Assembly (NCBI GenBank): GCA_003116975.1
Contig: BGKB01000069.1
Coordinates: 1 to 64,000, forward strand
Source: Aurantiochytrium sp. KH105
Lineage: Eukaryota > Sar > Bigyra > Thraustochytrida > Thraustochytriidae
Direction of reading: 5' to 3'
Length of the DNA: 64,000 nt
The translations under genes were made by a program, and so were the position numbers. Positions 47,700 to 57,561 of the stretch are shown piece by piece (position 1 is the stretch's first letter; each line of letters starts with the position of its first letter). The notes under the pieces are model-generated. The model saw only the letters and a list, made by a program, of their open reading frames with translations. It did not search any database and was not told the origin of the DNA.

Positions 47700-49553
47700 A
47701 TGGAGAGCATCAAGGCGAGCCAGGCGGCGAACAAGACCTATGACTTTGTGGTCGTGGGCGGAGGCAGCGCGGGCGCGACGATCGCGGCGCGACTGAGCGA
47801 GGACAAGAGCGTGAGCGTGCTGCTCATCGAGGCCGGAGACGAGGCCACCGAGCTGGACGCCAAGATTCCGCTCGGCGCCGCCAAAATGCAGAATTCCGAG
47901 CGGGACTGGGGCTACTTTGCAGAGGTGTGCGGCGAATTCGCCTTCAAGGGCCTTGACGACCATCGCGGCTACTGGCCGCGCGGCCGCGCGCTCGGCGGCT
48001 CGTCCATTATCAACTACATGGCCTACGTCCGAGGTGCCAAGGAGGACTTTGACACCTGGGAACGCATGGGTGCAAAGGGATGGGGCTACGACGATGTCCT
48101 GCCCTACTTTATCAAGGCGGAAGACTGCCGCAGCATCGGCCAGCCGCACGCCGACCTCGAACCCGAGTTCCACGGACGCGGCGGACCGCTCACCACCTCC
48201 GTCAAGGTGCCCAACGAGACGTGTGCCCGCTTCGTCAAGGCCGCCACCCAGGTCGGATTCACGCCCGGCGACTACAATGGACGCAACATGAACAATGTCG
48301 TCGGTCTCTTCACACAGACCATTCGCGACGGCGCGCGCTGCGATACCGCCACGGCGTACCTGCGACCCTCGGTGAGCCGCCCAAACCTCACCATTCTCAA
48401 GAACGGCATGGCAAAGCGTCTCATCCTCGACGAATCCAATGAACGCGTCAAGGGCGTCGAGGTCGGCGCATACTCGACATCCGCGATTGGTCCCTCGGTT
48501 CGCATATGGGCCAAAAACGAGGTCATTGTCTGCTGTGGCGCCATCGACACCCCCAAGCTTCTCATGCTTTCGGGTCTTGGTCCTCGTGAGCACCTCGAAG
48601 AGAATGGCGTTACCTGCATCAAGGACATCCCTGATGTTGGAGCCAACCTCGAGGACCATGTCGCCAGCTACATTCTGTTCAAGGGAACGGACAAGGCCAA
48701 GAGTGTCAATGGAAAGCGGGGTGACACACTTCAGGCGCTTGCCGAGTGGGCTATCTGGGGCACAGGATATCTTGCGTCCCCTGCATACGATGCTACGCTC
48801 TTTTACACCTCCGAGGAGTGGGCTGCCGAGGCCCCAGACTGCGGACCGGATCTTCAGATTGGCTTCTCCTCTTCTCCGGGTGACGAGCTCGTCGTCGAGA
48901 AGAACGTTCACATCGGTGTCAACCACTTCAAGGGCCACTACGAGCCGGACAGCGAGGGATTCTTGTTTGTGCCTACGCTTTTGCACATGCGAACGACGGG
49001 CAAGATTGAACTCAAGAGTAACAACCCGGCTGATGCGCCGCGCATTGTGTCCAACTTTCTCAAGTCGGAGAAGGACGTTCTTGTGCTGGCAAAGTGCCTC
49101 CGCAAATGTGTTGAAATCGCGCGTGCCCCTGCCTTGGCAGAGGTCACCGTGAGTTCAGATCCTGTGGTCCCCCTCGATATGGCTGAAAAATATGGAGGCA
49201 TCGAGAACGACGAGTTTTGGATGGAGTACGCCCGCCACTATGGCACCTGCCTGTATCACCCCACGACCACGTGTGCAATCGGCAAGGTCGTCGACGAGCG
49301 CTGCCGCGTCTACGGCATCAAGGGTCTTCGTATTGCCGACGCGTCGATCATGCCGCAGGTCATCTCGGGCAACACTAATGCGCCCACGATCATGATTGGC
49401 GAAAAGGCCGCCGATATGATCAAACAAGATTACGGACTCACCTCTGACGTTCCTACCATGGGTCCCCCACCTTCGGCCTCTGGATCCAACACGGCCTTTC
49501 TCGCCGCTGCTGCCGCTATCGCGGGAGGTCTCTTCATTGTAGGCAGGTTGTAA
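47700..49553 (+). CDS. GMC oxidoreductase (choline-dehydrogenase-like), copy 2
   Basis: 617 residues, colinear with copy 1 across its whole length. VVGGGSAGATIAARLSEDKS (FAD), GGSSIINYMAYVRGAKEDFD, CCGAIDTPKLLMLSGLGP, and YHPTTTCAIG with SGNTNAPTIMIGEKAADMI (His/Asn pair) are all kept. The C-terminal hydrophobic tail is also kept (FLAAAAAIAGGLFIVGRL) although the linker differs, so the tail was in the ancestor and is probably functional. The two genes are a same-strand tandem duplication 1.28 kb apart. Divergence is high at synonymous sites and in the linker, so it is not very recent. Confidence 0.87.
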   Translation: MESIKASQAANKTYDFVVVGGGSAGATIAARLSEDKSVSVLLIEAGDEATELDAKIPLGAAKMQNSERDWGYFAEVCGEFAFKGLDDHRGYWPRGRALGGSSIINYMAYVRGAKEDFDTWERMGAKGWGYDDVLPYFIKAEDCRSIGQPHADLEPEFHGRGGPLTTSVKVPNETCARFVKAATQVGFTPGDYNGRNMNNVVGLFTQTIRDGARCDTATAYLRPSVSRPNLTILKNGMAKRLILDESNERVKGVEVGAYSTSAIGPSVRIWAKNEVIVCCGAIDTPKLLMLSGLGPREHLEENGVTCIKDIPDVGANLEDHVASYILFKGTDKAKSVNGKRGDTLQALAEWAIWGTGYLASPAYDATLFYTSEEWAAEAPDCGPDLQIGFSSSPGDELVVEKNVHIGVNHFKGHYEPDSEGFLFVPTLLHMRTTGKIELKSNNPADAPRIVSNFLKSEKDVLVLAKCLRKCVEIARAPALAEVTVSSDPVVPLDMAEKYGGIENDEFWMEYARHYGTCLYHPTTTCAIGKVVDERCRVYGIKGLRIADASIMPQVISGNTNAPTIMIGEKAADMIKQDYGLTSDVPTMGPPPSASGSNTAFLAAAAAIAGGLFIVGRL

Positions 49554-50035
49554 GTATTGCAAACACGGCTACGTAACAGTAGTAAAGAAGGAAATACAAC
49601 CAATACATAATTTTATCTCTGCATCGCATTATGTTTCATTACATTGCATTGGAATGCTTGCTTGCATTGAAATGCTTGCTAAGCAATGCTTGTTTGAAAT
49701 TTAGTACAGAAAAGGGAATTGAATCGCTTCAAAAGAAAAGATTTATTTTCTCAGTCTTGGGCTCATTCCTGCCATTTTTTGTTGCCGCCCGCTGTCCTCG
49801 TCGCGCTTAAAAGAGGCAAGCACGATTTGAGCCGAGCTTGGCTTGGTCAAGGAGAGTCTCGATCTAAAAAGGAAACATGGGAAGAGTTTTCTTCATTTGT
49901 ATCAAATGGATGAAACGAAAAAAGGCGCACCCTCCATGCATTGCATGTAATTCATTCCCATGCCACGCGTGAAGCAAATGTTGATGGCCAGTCGGTTTTT
50001 GTGAATTAGAAAAATCAATGAGCAACCTCAAATCC
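49554..50035. other. Convergent 3' intergenic region
   Basis: 482 bp. Contains GCATTGCATTGGAATGCTTGC and related direct/inverted words (49645-49695). No supported gene. Confidence 0.5.
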
Positions 50036-51310
50036 TCAGTCCATGCTCTCCGAGAGCACTGGGGGCGGCAGATCTGCAAACCGTGCCTTGGCCCGGCGCA
50101 GCTTTTCCCTCTCAATGTTGTACACGGGATCTGTCTCCACAAGCCGATTTGTTTCCGTGCCCCAAACCTTGGATCCCCCAAGCTGTGCTACCGAGAGACC
50201 ACTCAAAGCATAGCACGTGTGGTACTGGTCGCGGCGCTTTGACGGCTTGTCACGCAATCCGCCTTGAAATTGCTGACAGCACAGAATGATATACTGTTGC
50301 ATTCGCTCCTCATCGTAAATAAGCCCCTCCACGCCTGCGAGAGCACCAATGCTCGAGTGCAGGTCGCCTCGCACAGCGGCTTCGCGAAGGATCGCGGGCG
50401 TTGCGCCTTGCCAAAAGGAGTAGCATGCATCGACCAGCTTGTTGGTTCGACCTTGAAAACCGCCCTCGTAACGCATCTGGCGTGCCGCAATCCAGTGCAC
50501 AAAGGCGTCCAAGTCGATGGCGTCGAGTTCGCCCAATATCGCAAGCGCTGCAATGCCGCAAAACGCATAACCTCCATGAGCCTCGTTGCCAGGTTCTCCG
50601 CCGATGCCACCCTCGTATGTTTGACAGTCCGCGATAAACTTGGCGCAGCCCTCGGTGAGTTCTGGCGTGAGAATGTTGAGAATGGAGGCGACGGCAAGGA
50701 CAGTGTACAGTCCGCGCGTGTCAATTTCTCCGTCCGGTTGAACACGAAACCCCCCAGACGGGTGTTTCAAGGACATGAAGAAACGGTAGATAGCGTCGCG
50801 GTCCAGCAGCTGGAAAGCCTCGTCATCATCAAGAATGCAAATCGCGAGCACTGCCGCGTACGTCGGCGCCGTGTGGCCCACCTGCATGAAGTTTCCGCCG
50901 AATCCAAGGCTTCCCGCCGCGCAGCACTCCTTCAAGGCGAGGCGAACGCCTGCAACGAGATCGCTTGGAAAGGCATCGAGAAGATCCAGCGCTTGCAGCA
51001 TCCAGTAGAGCAGCCACGGACGCGAAGCATCCAAGCTCGTGTACGAGGCCCCCAATGGAATTGTGAGCCCTCTGCGCAGATAATCGATGGTTTCTTCGCG
51101 GAGCAGGTGCATCTCGTCGTCGTTGCCGCGCAAGAGGCCCATGCTTCGCATGCCGCCCAAAAAGGTTTCAGGCGCCGACGCGACGTCCACGTAGAACCGC
51201 GCGCACTCTCGCTCAGTGTCTTCCTGCATCATCGAGCTCTCCGTCGGCTCGTCGTCGTCGTAGGCCGCCAGGCGCGCGCCCTCGCGGGCGACCTGCGTCA
51301 TGGACTCCAT
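50036..51310 (-). CDS. FNTB: Protein farnesyltransferase subunit beta
   Basis: 424 residues from ATG 51310 (MESMTQVAREG). The frame is open 117 codons upstream without protein character. Repeated prenyltransferase alpha-alpha units run from about residue 70 to 390 (SGGFRVQPDGEIDTRGLYTV, YEGGIGGEPGNEAHGGYAFC, YEGGFQGRTNKLVDACYSFW). The three zinc ligands are present: Asp and Cys in LVDACYSFW, and His in YHTCYALSGLS. The surrounding blocks match farnesyltransferase beta rather than geranylgeranyltransferase I or Rab-GGTase beta. With the alpha subunit it attaches farnesyl to CaaX cysteines; BAF-like copy B in this window ends in a candidate CaaX sequence. Confidence 0.9.
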   Translation of the reverse strand: MESMTQVAREGARLAAYDDDEPTESSMMQEDTERECARFYVDVASAPETFLGGMRSMGLLRGNDDEMHLLREETIDYLRRGLTIPLGASYTSLDASRPWLLYWMLQALDLLDAFPSDLVAGVRLALKECCAAGSLGFGGNFMQVGHTAPTYAAVLAICILDDDEAFQLLDRDAIYRFFMSLKHPSGGFRVQPDGEIDTRGLYTVLAVASILNILTPELTEGCAKFIADCQTYEGGIGGEPGNEAHGGYAFCGIAALAILGELDAIDLDAFVHWIAARQMRYEGGFQGRTNKLVDACYSFWQGATPAILREAAVRGDLHSSIGALAGVEGLIYDEERMQQYIILCCQQFQGGLRDKPSKRRDQYHTCYALSGLSVAQLGGSKVWGTETNRLVETDPVYNIEREKLRRAKARFADLPPPVLSESMD

Positions 51311-51782
51311 TCTTATTCTTCTTCCTCGCCAGCGCGAGTGCCACTCAGCCACTGGGTACGACAAGCGGGTCGTGCGCGCGTTCGCTCCACGAACCGCTCG
51401 GCTCTTCGCTGGCCCGCGCAACGCCGCGTCGCGGTGGATATAAATATGCAGCAGCCAGCTTCGCCGCAATGATACTAAAATGGCTGCACGTCGATGATCT
51501 TCTGGGATCAATGGGATCGTCAATTCGAGGAGAGGCGTAATGGAGGGAGGGTCTGTTGTTGCGCACAGCAAAGGCGGCTTGGCGATGCAGAACAACGTCC
51601 GACACGAAAGGCTCCTGGGCAAGGCTCGCTGGCGATCAACGGAAACGGAGATTGTATTCAAGACCTTTGAAATTAAAAATTAGCAATTGCGAGTCATCCA
51701 TGGCGGCAGAAAAAGGCTCGCTGACAATCTGTGTCCGGAGCAACCTTATAAAAATGGCCGAAGCCCTTAGCTTTTTAGAAGT
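51311..51782. other. Intergenic region
   Basis: 472 bp between two minus-strand genes: 5' leader of FNTB and 3' flank of the epoxide hydrolase. No supported gene. Confidence 0.5.
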
Positions 51783-52967
51783 TTAGAGCTTGGCGGCAGT
51801 CGACGATGACCTGGACATCTGCGGCTTTGTGTCGAAGAATGCCAAAATGTCTGCAGCAAGTTCCGCAGGTGCCTCGAGTGCGGCAAAATGGCCACCCTTT
51901 TCAAAGGCAGTGTAACGTTGTACATTGTATGCAGCGCGGACCCATGGCATGGGCGAATGTGTAATCTCTTCTGGGAAGGCGGCGAGAGCACACGGCACGA
52001 CAGCAGGCTCAAAGCGTACGGGGGCATGCTCACCACTACCGAGCGTCTCAAAGTACAGCCGCGTGGAGGACGCGATGCTGTAGGTAAACCAGTAAATACA
52101 AATGTTCGTGAGCATATCGTCGAGGGAAATCGCTTTGGTCAAATCTCGCGTTCCTTGGGTGTCGGCCCAGGCGCTGAATTTTTCTGCGATCCAGCACGCA
52201 AGGCCCATGGGGCTGTCGGTGAGTCCGTACGCGAGCGTCTGCGGACGTGTACCCTGAATGGCCTGGTATCCCGATCCAGAGCGCGCGAATTCTCGCGCAC
52301 GATCAAGACGCGCCACGTCCTCTTTCGACAAGGTGGACATGTCAAAGCCTTTGGGCTTGCCGCAAGGGAAAAAGTTGAGGTGAATGGCCACACAGCCAAA
52401 CTTTTGCGGTTTCGATCCAAGGATCCGGCAAATCACGCCGCCCCAATCCCCGCCTTGCGCATAGTAACGCGGATATCCCAGTCCTTTCATGAGGGAGTCC
52501 AGGGCTGCCGCGACGCGAAGTGTCGACCAGCCACGGTCTTGGGGCGGGTCGCTAAATCCGTAGCCAGGCAGCGAAGGCACCACAACGGGGTATCCGGCGG
52601 CCACGAGCTTGGGAATCACATCATGAAACTCCCAAAAGCTACCCGGCCAACCGTGCACCAGCATGATTGGAAGCTTGCCTTTGTCTTGCTCCGGTAGAGC
52701 AAACATGAAATGGATGCCAATCTGGAGAAAGTCCTTGCCGAGGATGGCCCGAAAGTGGCGGAACGAGTTGATCTTCTGCTCGGCGGCTGCCCAGTCAAAG
52801 TCTTCAAGCCAGTACTTGTGCAGCTTTTCCGCGAACCCCAACGGCAGACCATAGTCCCATGACTCTCCCCCGGGGCCCTCATCGGGCATGCGGAATCCCT
52901 CGAGGCGGCGCCTCAGGTCCGCCACCTCCTCATCATCAATCTTGAGCTGGAGCTTATCCACGCGCAT
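51783..52967 (-). CDS. Epoxide hydrolase (EHN domain plus alpha/beta hydrolase)
   Basis: 394 residues from ATG 52967 (MRVDKLQLKIDDEEVADLRR). Residues 1-110 form the epoxide-hydrolase N-terminal (EHN) domain (LRRRLEGFRMPDE, LHKYWLEDFDWAAAEQKINS). The alpha/beta-hydrolase core has the oxyanion motif MLVHGWPGSFWEF, the nucleophile Asp in AQGGDWGGVICR and the catalytic His in FEKGGHFAALEAP. This is the microsomal-type (EPHX1-like) order. It has no N-terminal membrane anchor, unlike human EPHX1, so it is probably soluble, like bacterial and fungal relatives. It hydrates epoxides to diols in lipid or xenobiotic metabolism. The frame is open further upstream as far as the N at 53242 but without protein character. 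Confidence 0.88.
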   Translation of the reverse strand: MRVDKLQLKIDDEEVADLRRRLEGFRMPDEGPGGESWDYGLPLGFAEKLHKYWLEDFDWAAAEQKINSFRHFRAILGKDFLQIGIHFMFALPEQDKGKLPIMLVHGWPGSFWEFHDVIPKLVAAGYPVVVPSLPGYGFSDPPQDRGWSTLRVAAALDSLMKGLGYPRYYAQGGDWGGVICRILGSKPQKFGCVAIHLNFFPCGKPKGFDMSTLSKEDVARLDRAREFARSGSGYQAIQGTRPQTLAYGLTDSPMGLACWIAEKFSAWADTQGTRDLTKAISLDDMLTNICIYWFTYSIASSTRLYFETLGSGEHAPVRFEPAVVPCALAAFPEEITHSPMPWVRAAYNVQRYTAFEKGGHFAALEAPAELAADILAFFDTKPQMSRSSSTAAKL

Positions 52968-53060
52968 CTTTCCTCGCACCCACGACGGACCTCGTCCGGG
53001 CTCCGCAGCTCGAGCGCGACCCGCGTGCTCGGCGTCTCTGGTCCTCCCGCGCGTCCCGGA

Positions 53061-53089
53061 GCTCGCTCGCTCGCTCGCTCGCTCGCTCG
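53061..53089. repeat. (GCTC)n microsatellite in 5' leader
   Basis: Seven GCTC units, about 94 bp upstream of the epoxide hydrolase ATG (minus strand). The interval 52968-53241 is GC-rich and holds no other supported feature. Confidence 0.9.
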
Positions 53090-53241
53090 TCGCGGCGCAG
53101 ACCCGGAGTGGCTCGGGTCGAGTTCCTGCGCTCGGTATTCGCGTTTTGCCCTCGCCATGCCGCGCCGCCCAGGACGGACTGGCGCGGGTCTCCGGCGCCG
53201 CGCGGCGGCGGCGGCGGGCTCTCCGCGGGGAGCGCGCAGGC

Positions 53242-53242
53242 N
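53242..53242. other. Single undetermined base (possible assembly join)
   Basis: The only N in the window. It lies where the GBP reading frame loses its expected N-terminal GTPase segment, so it may mark a collapsed gap or misjoin rather than one ambiguous base. Confidence 0.6.
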
Positions 53243-53244
53243 CG

Positions 53245-55179
53245 GCGGAGACATCTGGAAAAGAAGATCTGACACAGGCCATTCAGGGCGGAAATGACGA
53301 CGACGACGAAGGACTGAATGGGCACGTCGAGGAGGAGCAAAAGGACGTCTCCGGGTTCCAGGTGGGCAGCACGACCGAGAGCTGCACGCGAGGCATCTGG
53401 ATGTGCGTGGCTGGAGACTGGATCATCCTCGACAGCGAGGGCCTTGCCAGTCTTGACCAAGACGAAACGCACGACACAAAGATCTTTTGTCTAGGACTCT
53501 TGCTTTCGTCTTACTTTTTGTACAACAGCACCGGTGTCATTGACGAGTCGGCCCTTGACCGCCTCTACATGGTGGGAAAGCTCGCACAGCGCATTAGCAA
53601 GAGCAACAAGATTGGATTTAGTCTTTGCTGGGTCCTGCGCGATTTTGCTCTCTCGCTTGAAAAGTACGACAACGATCCAAACGCGTACTTTGAGGACGCT
53701 CTCCAGGAAAAGGGACGTCGCCCCGGCCAGGACGCGCAGCGGGCCGAGTTGCGGCGCATCTTTCGCAACCGGCAGTGTCGCACACTTGTCCGTCCTGTCT
53801 CGGACGAGCTCGATTTGCAGCGACTCGCGGGCCTTCCTCGCGACAGACTTCGCCCGGCCTTTGCGCAACAGCTTGATGACCTCGTCGAGCTTGTTCGGGA
53901 AAAGACAAAGCCCAAGTCCATGGGCGGTCAGCCTGTCGACGGGCCCGTCCTCGGCAAATTTCTCTCGGCGTGTCTGACGTCGCTCAACGAAGGCGCTGTG
54001 CCGGACATCAAAAAGACTTTCGAGTACGTCGCTGAGCAAACGTACGCAGAGACCCTCGAAGAAGCCGAGGCGCTCTATCGGGATACTGTGCAAGCTCAGG
54101 CGGATTCCGTCGCGACATGGCTAGATTTTGTTCGCTTGCACGAGGCTGCGCGCTCCGAAGCCCTGCAGCTCTTTCTCAACCCGGGCGCCCTTGACACTGC
54201 TGCAAAAACAGTTTACATGGATAAGTTGCGCGCACGCGCGGCTGAATTGATGCAAGACACGTGGCGGCGCATCGCCATGGGAAGCGAGGCGCGGTCCAAG
54301 GAATTCTGCGCGGCGAATCTTGATGCCAAGGCAGCGCTTGACGCCGACACGATCGCAACGTCAACAAAGCACAATCCCGTGCTCGGACCGGAACAAGACA
54401 GGATATTCAAGGAGCACCTGGCGGGCCCCGTCGTGGCTCAAACGCTCCTCCCTGAAGTTACAAAGCTCGAAGCCTCGGCCTCCACGCTTCGGGATGCCCT
54501 CGCCGATGCCAAAGCCATTATTGACGAGATGCGGACCGCGCACGCTGAGACGAAAAAGGAATTGAGCGAGTCGCTTGAACGAGTCGAGCGCGAACGTACG
54601 CGGGTGGACGAGGCGCACGCCAAGACAGAGCGTGTCGAGACACAGGCCCGCGAGGATCGTGAACGTGCTTCTGAAACGATTGAAAATCTCTCGCAAGAGC
54701 GCGCCCGACTCGCCGAGGCGCTCCAGCAAGCAGAGCGTGAAATGACCGAGCGCCAGCGCCTCTTGGACGATGCACAAAGAGCCCTCGAGGAGGAGCGCGC
54801 CCTCTCGAAAGAACTGCGCGCGCGTGCAGTGGCTGCTGAAGAAGCGGGCAAGACGTATCGCGCGGACGCCGACGAAAGAATCAAGGATCTCGAGGTGAAC
54901 AATGAGATTCTTCGCGATGATATCGACAAGATCATTACAGCCGCCGAGCTTGAAAAAGAGGAGGCTGACGAGAACCGCGAGCGCTTCGAGGCAGCCCATA
55001 CGCGAGCCCAGGTAGAACAGACAGTCCGCGAACTCGTCCACGAGGTCGAGACCTCGCAGCTCTCGCGACAGCTGCAGCGTCTGCGCGACGAGCGCGAGGC
55101 GATCTCGACGCAGCTTCAAGACTTTCATTTACGCGTGTCCACTTTGCCTGAGATATTTCAGGAACACTTGTTTGTTTGA
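53245..55179 (+). CDS. Guanylate-binding protein (GBP-family) GTPase, 5' end missing
   Basis: About 644 residues are visible after the N at 53242. An acidic loop (GGNDDDDEGLNGHVEEEQKD) leads into FQVGSTTESCTRGIWMC (the S/T of G2) and ILDSEGLASLDQDETHD (G3, D-x-E-G), then LLLSSYFLYNSTGVIDESAL and CWVLRDFALSLEKY (the R-D that replaces the classic G4). These are hallmarks of GBP/atlastin-like large GTPases. The P-loop (GxYRTGKS) should lie just upstream but is absent; the sequence before the N is unrelated GC-rich leader. The second half is helical, ending in a long coiled coil (about 425-630: KKELSESLERVERERTRVDE). Relatives act on membranes and pathogen vacuoles. Start unknown. Confidence 0.8.
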   Translation, partial: AETSGKEDLTQAIQGGNDDDDEGLNGHVEEEQKDVSGFQVGSTTESCTRGIWMCVAGDWIILDSEGLASLDQDETHDTKIFCLGLLLSSYFLYNSTGVIDESALDRLYMVGKLAQRISKSNKIGFSLCWVLRDFALSLEKYDNDPNAYFEDALQEKGRRPGQDAQRAELRRIFRNRQCRTLVRPVSDELDLQRLAGLPRDRLRPAFAQQLDDLVELVREKTKPKSMGGQPVDGPVLGKFLSACLTSLNEGAVPDIKKTFEYVAEQTYAETLEEAEALYRDTVQAQADSVATWLDFVRLHEAARSEALQLFLNPGALDTAAKTVYMDKLRARAAELMQDTWRRIAMGSEARSKEFCAANLDAKAALDADTIATSTKHNPVLGPEQDRIFKEHLAGPVVAQTLLPEVTKLEASASTLRDALADAKAIIDEMRTAHAETKKELSESLERVERERTRVDEAHAKTERVETQAREDRERASETIENLSQERARLAEALQQAEREMTERQRLLDDAQRALEEERALSKELRARAVAAEEAGKTYRADADERIKDLEVNNEILRDDIDKIITAAELEKEEADENRERFEAAHTRAQVEQTVRELVHEVETSQLSRQLQRLRDEREAISTQLQDFHLRVSTLPEIFQEHLFV

Positions 55180-55461
55180 AGACGATGTAGTTGTTGGAGG
55201 CATTGCGGCAAGAAGGTAAACGAAATCGAGTGATCGGCCGATCGCACGATTATTCAGGTTGCCTTAGTTTAGCTTTTTCCCTTTTTTTGAGGGGGGAGAA
55301 GTTTGGGGGCCAAGGCGAGGAGGAGAGTAACCATTCTCTTTTCTTGTGACTCGAACGAACTCTTTTGTTCTGATTGTTTTTTTCTTTCTTTCTTCTTCTT
55401 TCATTTATAAAACTAGAAATTGGTCTCTACAAACCTTTGTCGCGCATGCACAGTGATCGAA

Positions 55462-57561
55462 TTAGTTGCTCTTCTTGAGGAGATCCTCGAGAAGCTTGTT
55501 GAGGCGCGGGAGCATGGTACGCGGGTCGTCGACAAGGCCCGCAGCGATCAAAGCGTTGTCGTAAAGCTGACGAGCGAGCGAGCGCGCAAGAGCCGTATCA
55601 GACTTGCGGTAGGCGTTGAGCTTGTGGACGATGGGGTGCTTGAGGTTGAGCTCCATCTGCTGCTTGGGCATGTCGTTGGCCGCGTTCGAGCCGTCGCGAC
55701 CTTGCTGCACCATGCGCATCATGCGCCGGAGCGCAGCGGACTCGTGGTCCACGACAATCGCGGGAGAGCTCTTGAGACGCGTGCTGGCGCTAACCTTGAG
55801 CAGCACGTCATCCAATTCGGTCTTGAACCAGTCCTGAAGAGCCTCGGCCTCGGCCTTTTCAAGCTCCGGGAGCTCCTCGACCTTGTCTTCCTTGGACTCG
55901 TCCTTGTCCTTGGCGTCCTTGTCCTTGTCATCATCAGAGCGCGTCTTCTTCAGCTCGCTGAGGTCGACATCGCCAGACTCGGCGGCGACAAAGCGCTTGT
56001 CACCGTACTCACCGAGCGAAGACATGACAAAGTCGTCAATAGCGTTGTAAAGGAAGAGCACCTCGACGTTGGCGTCCTTGAAGACCTCGTAGTAAGGGCT
56101 CGCCAGGGCCGCCTCGCGGCTGGGCGCCGAAAGGTAGTAGATCTTGTCCTGAGCCACATCGCAGCGCGAAATGTACTCATCAAAGGAAGTCATCTTGCCG
56201 TCCGGGGTCTCGCTGCTCGAAAAGCGGAGAAGCTTGGCAATATCGCGGGAATTCTCCATGTCAGAAGCCGCGCCCTCCTTGAAAAAGTTGGCGTACTCAG
56301 GGAAGACCTTTTCGTTGTAGTTCTCCGGGTTCTTCTTGGCCTCAGTGTTGAAGAGGCCAATCACGCGGCGCGTAAGTGCGCGGCGAATGTTGATGAGCAG
56401 ACGCTGGTCCTGGAGAGTCTCGCGGGAAAGGCTAATGGGGAGATCCTCCGAGTCGACGACACCCTTGACGAAGCGCATCCACTCGGGCAAAAGCTTGTCA
56501 GTGTTAGCCTCAAGCAGCACCTTGCGCGAGTAGAGGCTGACACCGTGCTTCATGCGGCCAGCACCCATTCGCTCACTGTGGAAAGAAGGCACAAAGAGGA
56601 GCGCCTTAAGGTCGATCGGCGCGTCCGTTTTGAAGTGCAGGCGCAGCATCGGCTCGTCAAAGGCGTTGGCCACAAAGCGGTAAAAGTTGTTGTACTCTTC
56701 ATCCGAGATGCTCGACTTGTCGCGTGCCCAGATGGCAGAGACTTCGTTGGCCTGCTTGTCGTTGACCATGACGGGGAAACCGACATAGTTCGAGTACTTG
56801 TGGATGATGCCCTTGATGCGGTCGGCGTCCGTATACTCTTCCTTTTGGTCGTCCTTGAGGTGGATGACAATCTTGGTACCAAAGTCACCCATCTCCTCGT
56901 TGCTGACCTCCTCGATGCTAAAGTCATCCGTGCCCGCGGAGCGCCAAACATGGCCGACAGCGTCGGGGCCATTCACGGCGCTGCGCGAGTACACCTCGAG
57001 CTCCTTGCCGACCATAAAGGCACTGTAAAAGCCAACACCAAACTGTCCAATGACATTTTTGCCCACGTCCTGGTCCTTGCCGTGCGACTCCACAAAGGCC
57101 TTGGAACCAGAGCGAGCGATGGTGCCGAGGTTCTCGAGCATCTCCTCCTTGGTCATGCCCACACCATTGTCCGTAATGGTTAGCGTGGCGGCGTCCTTGT
57201 CCGTCTTGAGCGTGATGCGGAGCTCGCCCTCTGGCGTCTGCACCTTGCCGTCCTCGCCGGCGGTCTGCATGTGGCGCAGCTTCTCGAGCGCATCGGCGGC
57301 GTTCGACACGAGTTCACGCAGGAAGATTTCCTTTTCCGTGTAGATCGAGTTGGTCACGATATCCAGCAGCTTGGACGTCTCTGCCTTGAACTCGAACTTT
57401 TCGATCTTCTTGCCGCTCGCGTCGCCGCTCAGCGCGCGCACGGCCTCGGCCTTGATCTGCCCGCTCGCGGCGCCGGCACGGAGTCCGAGACGCCCCGCGG
57501 CGCCGAGTCTGGCGCCCGCGCCGGCGCGGGCCAGCCGCGCGGCAGCAGTTCTCCCGAGCAT
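55462..57561 (-). CDS. TRAP1: Mitochondrial Hsp90 (TRAP1-like)
   Basis: 699 residues from ATG 57561 (MLGRTAAARLARAGAGARLG), an Arg/Ala mitochondrial presequence. The GHKL ATPase domain has EIFLRELVSNAADALEKLR (catalytic Glu, Mg-binding Asn), TDNGVGMTKEEM and GQFGVGFYSAFMV. The middle domain reads KHGVSLYSRKVLLEANTDKL, then GVVDSEDLPISLSRETLQ, closest to TRAP1. The MEEVD and KDEL endings of cytosolic and ER Hsp90s are absent (ends KKSN). The acidic-basic insert DDDKDKDAKDKDESKED lies in the C-terminal part (near 535), unlike the N-M linker of cytosolic forms. Plant-type organellar Hsp90 is the alternative. A 587-codon antisense frame is a shadow. Confidence 0.88.
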   Translation of the reverse strand: MLGRTAAARLARAGAGARLGAAGRLGLRAGAASGQIKAEAVRALSGDASGKKIEKFEFKAETSKLLDIVTNSIYTEKEIFLRELVSNAADALEKLRHMQTAGEDGKVQTPEGELRITLKTDKDAATLTITDNGVGMTKEEMLENLGTIARSGSKAFVESHGKDQDVGKNVIGQFGVGFYSAFMVGKELEVYSRSAVNGPDAVGHVWRSAGTDDFSIEEVSNEEMGDFGTKIVIHLKDDQKEEYTDADRIKGIIHKYSNYVGFPVMVNDKQANEVSAIWARDKSSISDEEYNNFYRFVANAFDEPMLRLHFKTDAPIDLKALLFVPSFHSERMGAGRMKHGVSLYSRKVLLEANTDKLLPEWMRFVKGVVDSEDLPISLSRETLQDQRLLINIRRALTRRVIGLFNTEAKKNPENYNEKVFPEYANFFKEGAASDMENSRDIAKLLRFSSSETPDGKMTSFDEYISRCDVAQDKIYYLSAPSREAALASPYYEVFKDANVEVLFLYNAIDDFVMSSLGEYGDKRFVAAESGDVDLSELKKTRSDDDKDKDAKDKDESKEDKVEELPELEKAEAEALQDWFKTELDDVLLKVSASTRLKSSPAIVVDHESAALRRMMRMVQQGRDGSNAANDMPKQQMELNLKHPIVHKLNAYRKSDTALARSLARQLYDNALIAAGLVDDPRTMLPRLNKLLEDLLKKSN

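Noticed and set aside
47607..48986. 459-codon minus-strand frame within GMC copy 2
   Set aside because: A shadow of the GMC gene; its FVRSFVRS repeats come from the CGAA microsatellite.
50264..51472. 402-codon plus-strand frame
   Set aside because: A shadow of the farnesyltransferase beta gene.
52888..53241. 5' extension of the GBP frame
   Set aside because: It overlaps the epoxide hydrolase 5' end on the other strand and lacks any GTPase motif.
55420..57183. 587-codon plus-strand frame
   Set aside because: It is fully antisense to the TRAP1-like Hsp90, whose protein motifs are unambiguous. GC-rich third positions leave the opposite strand stop-poor.
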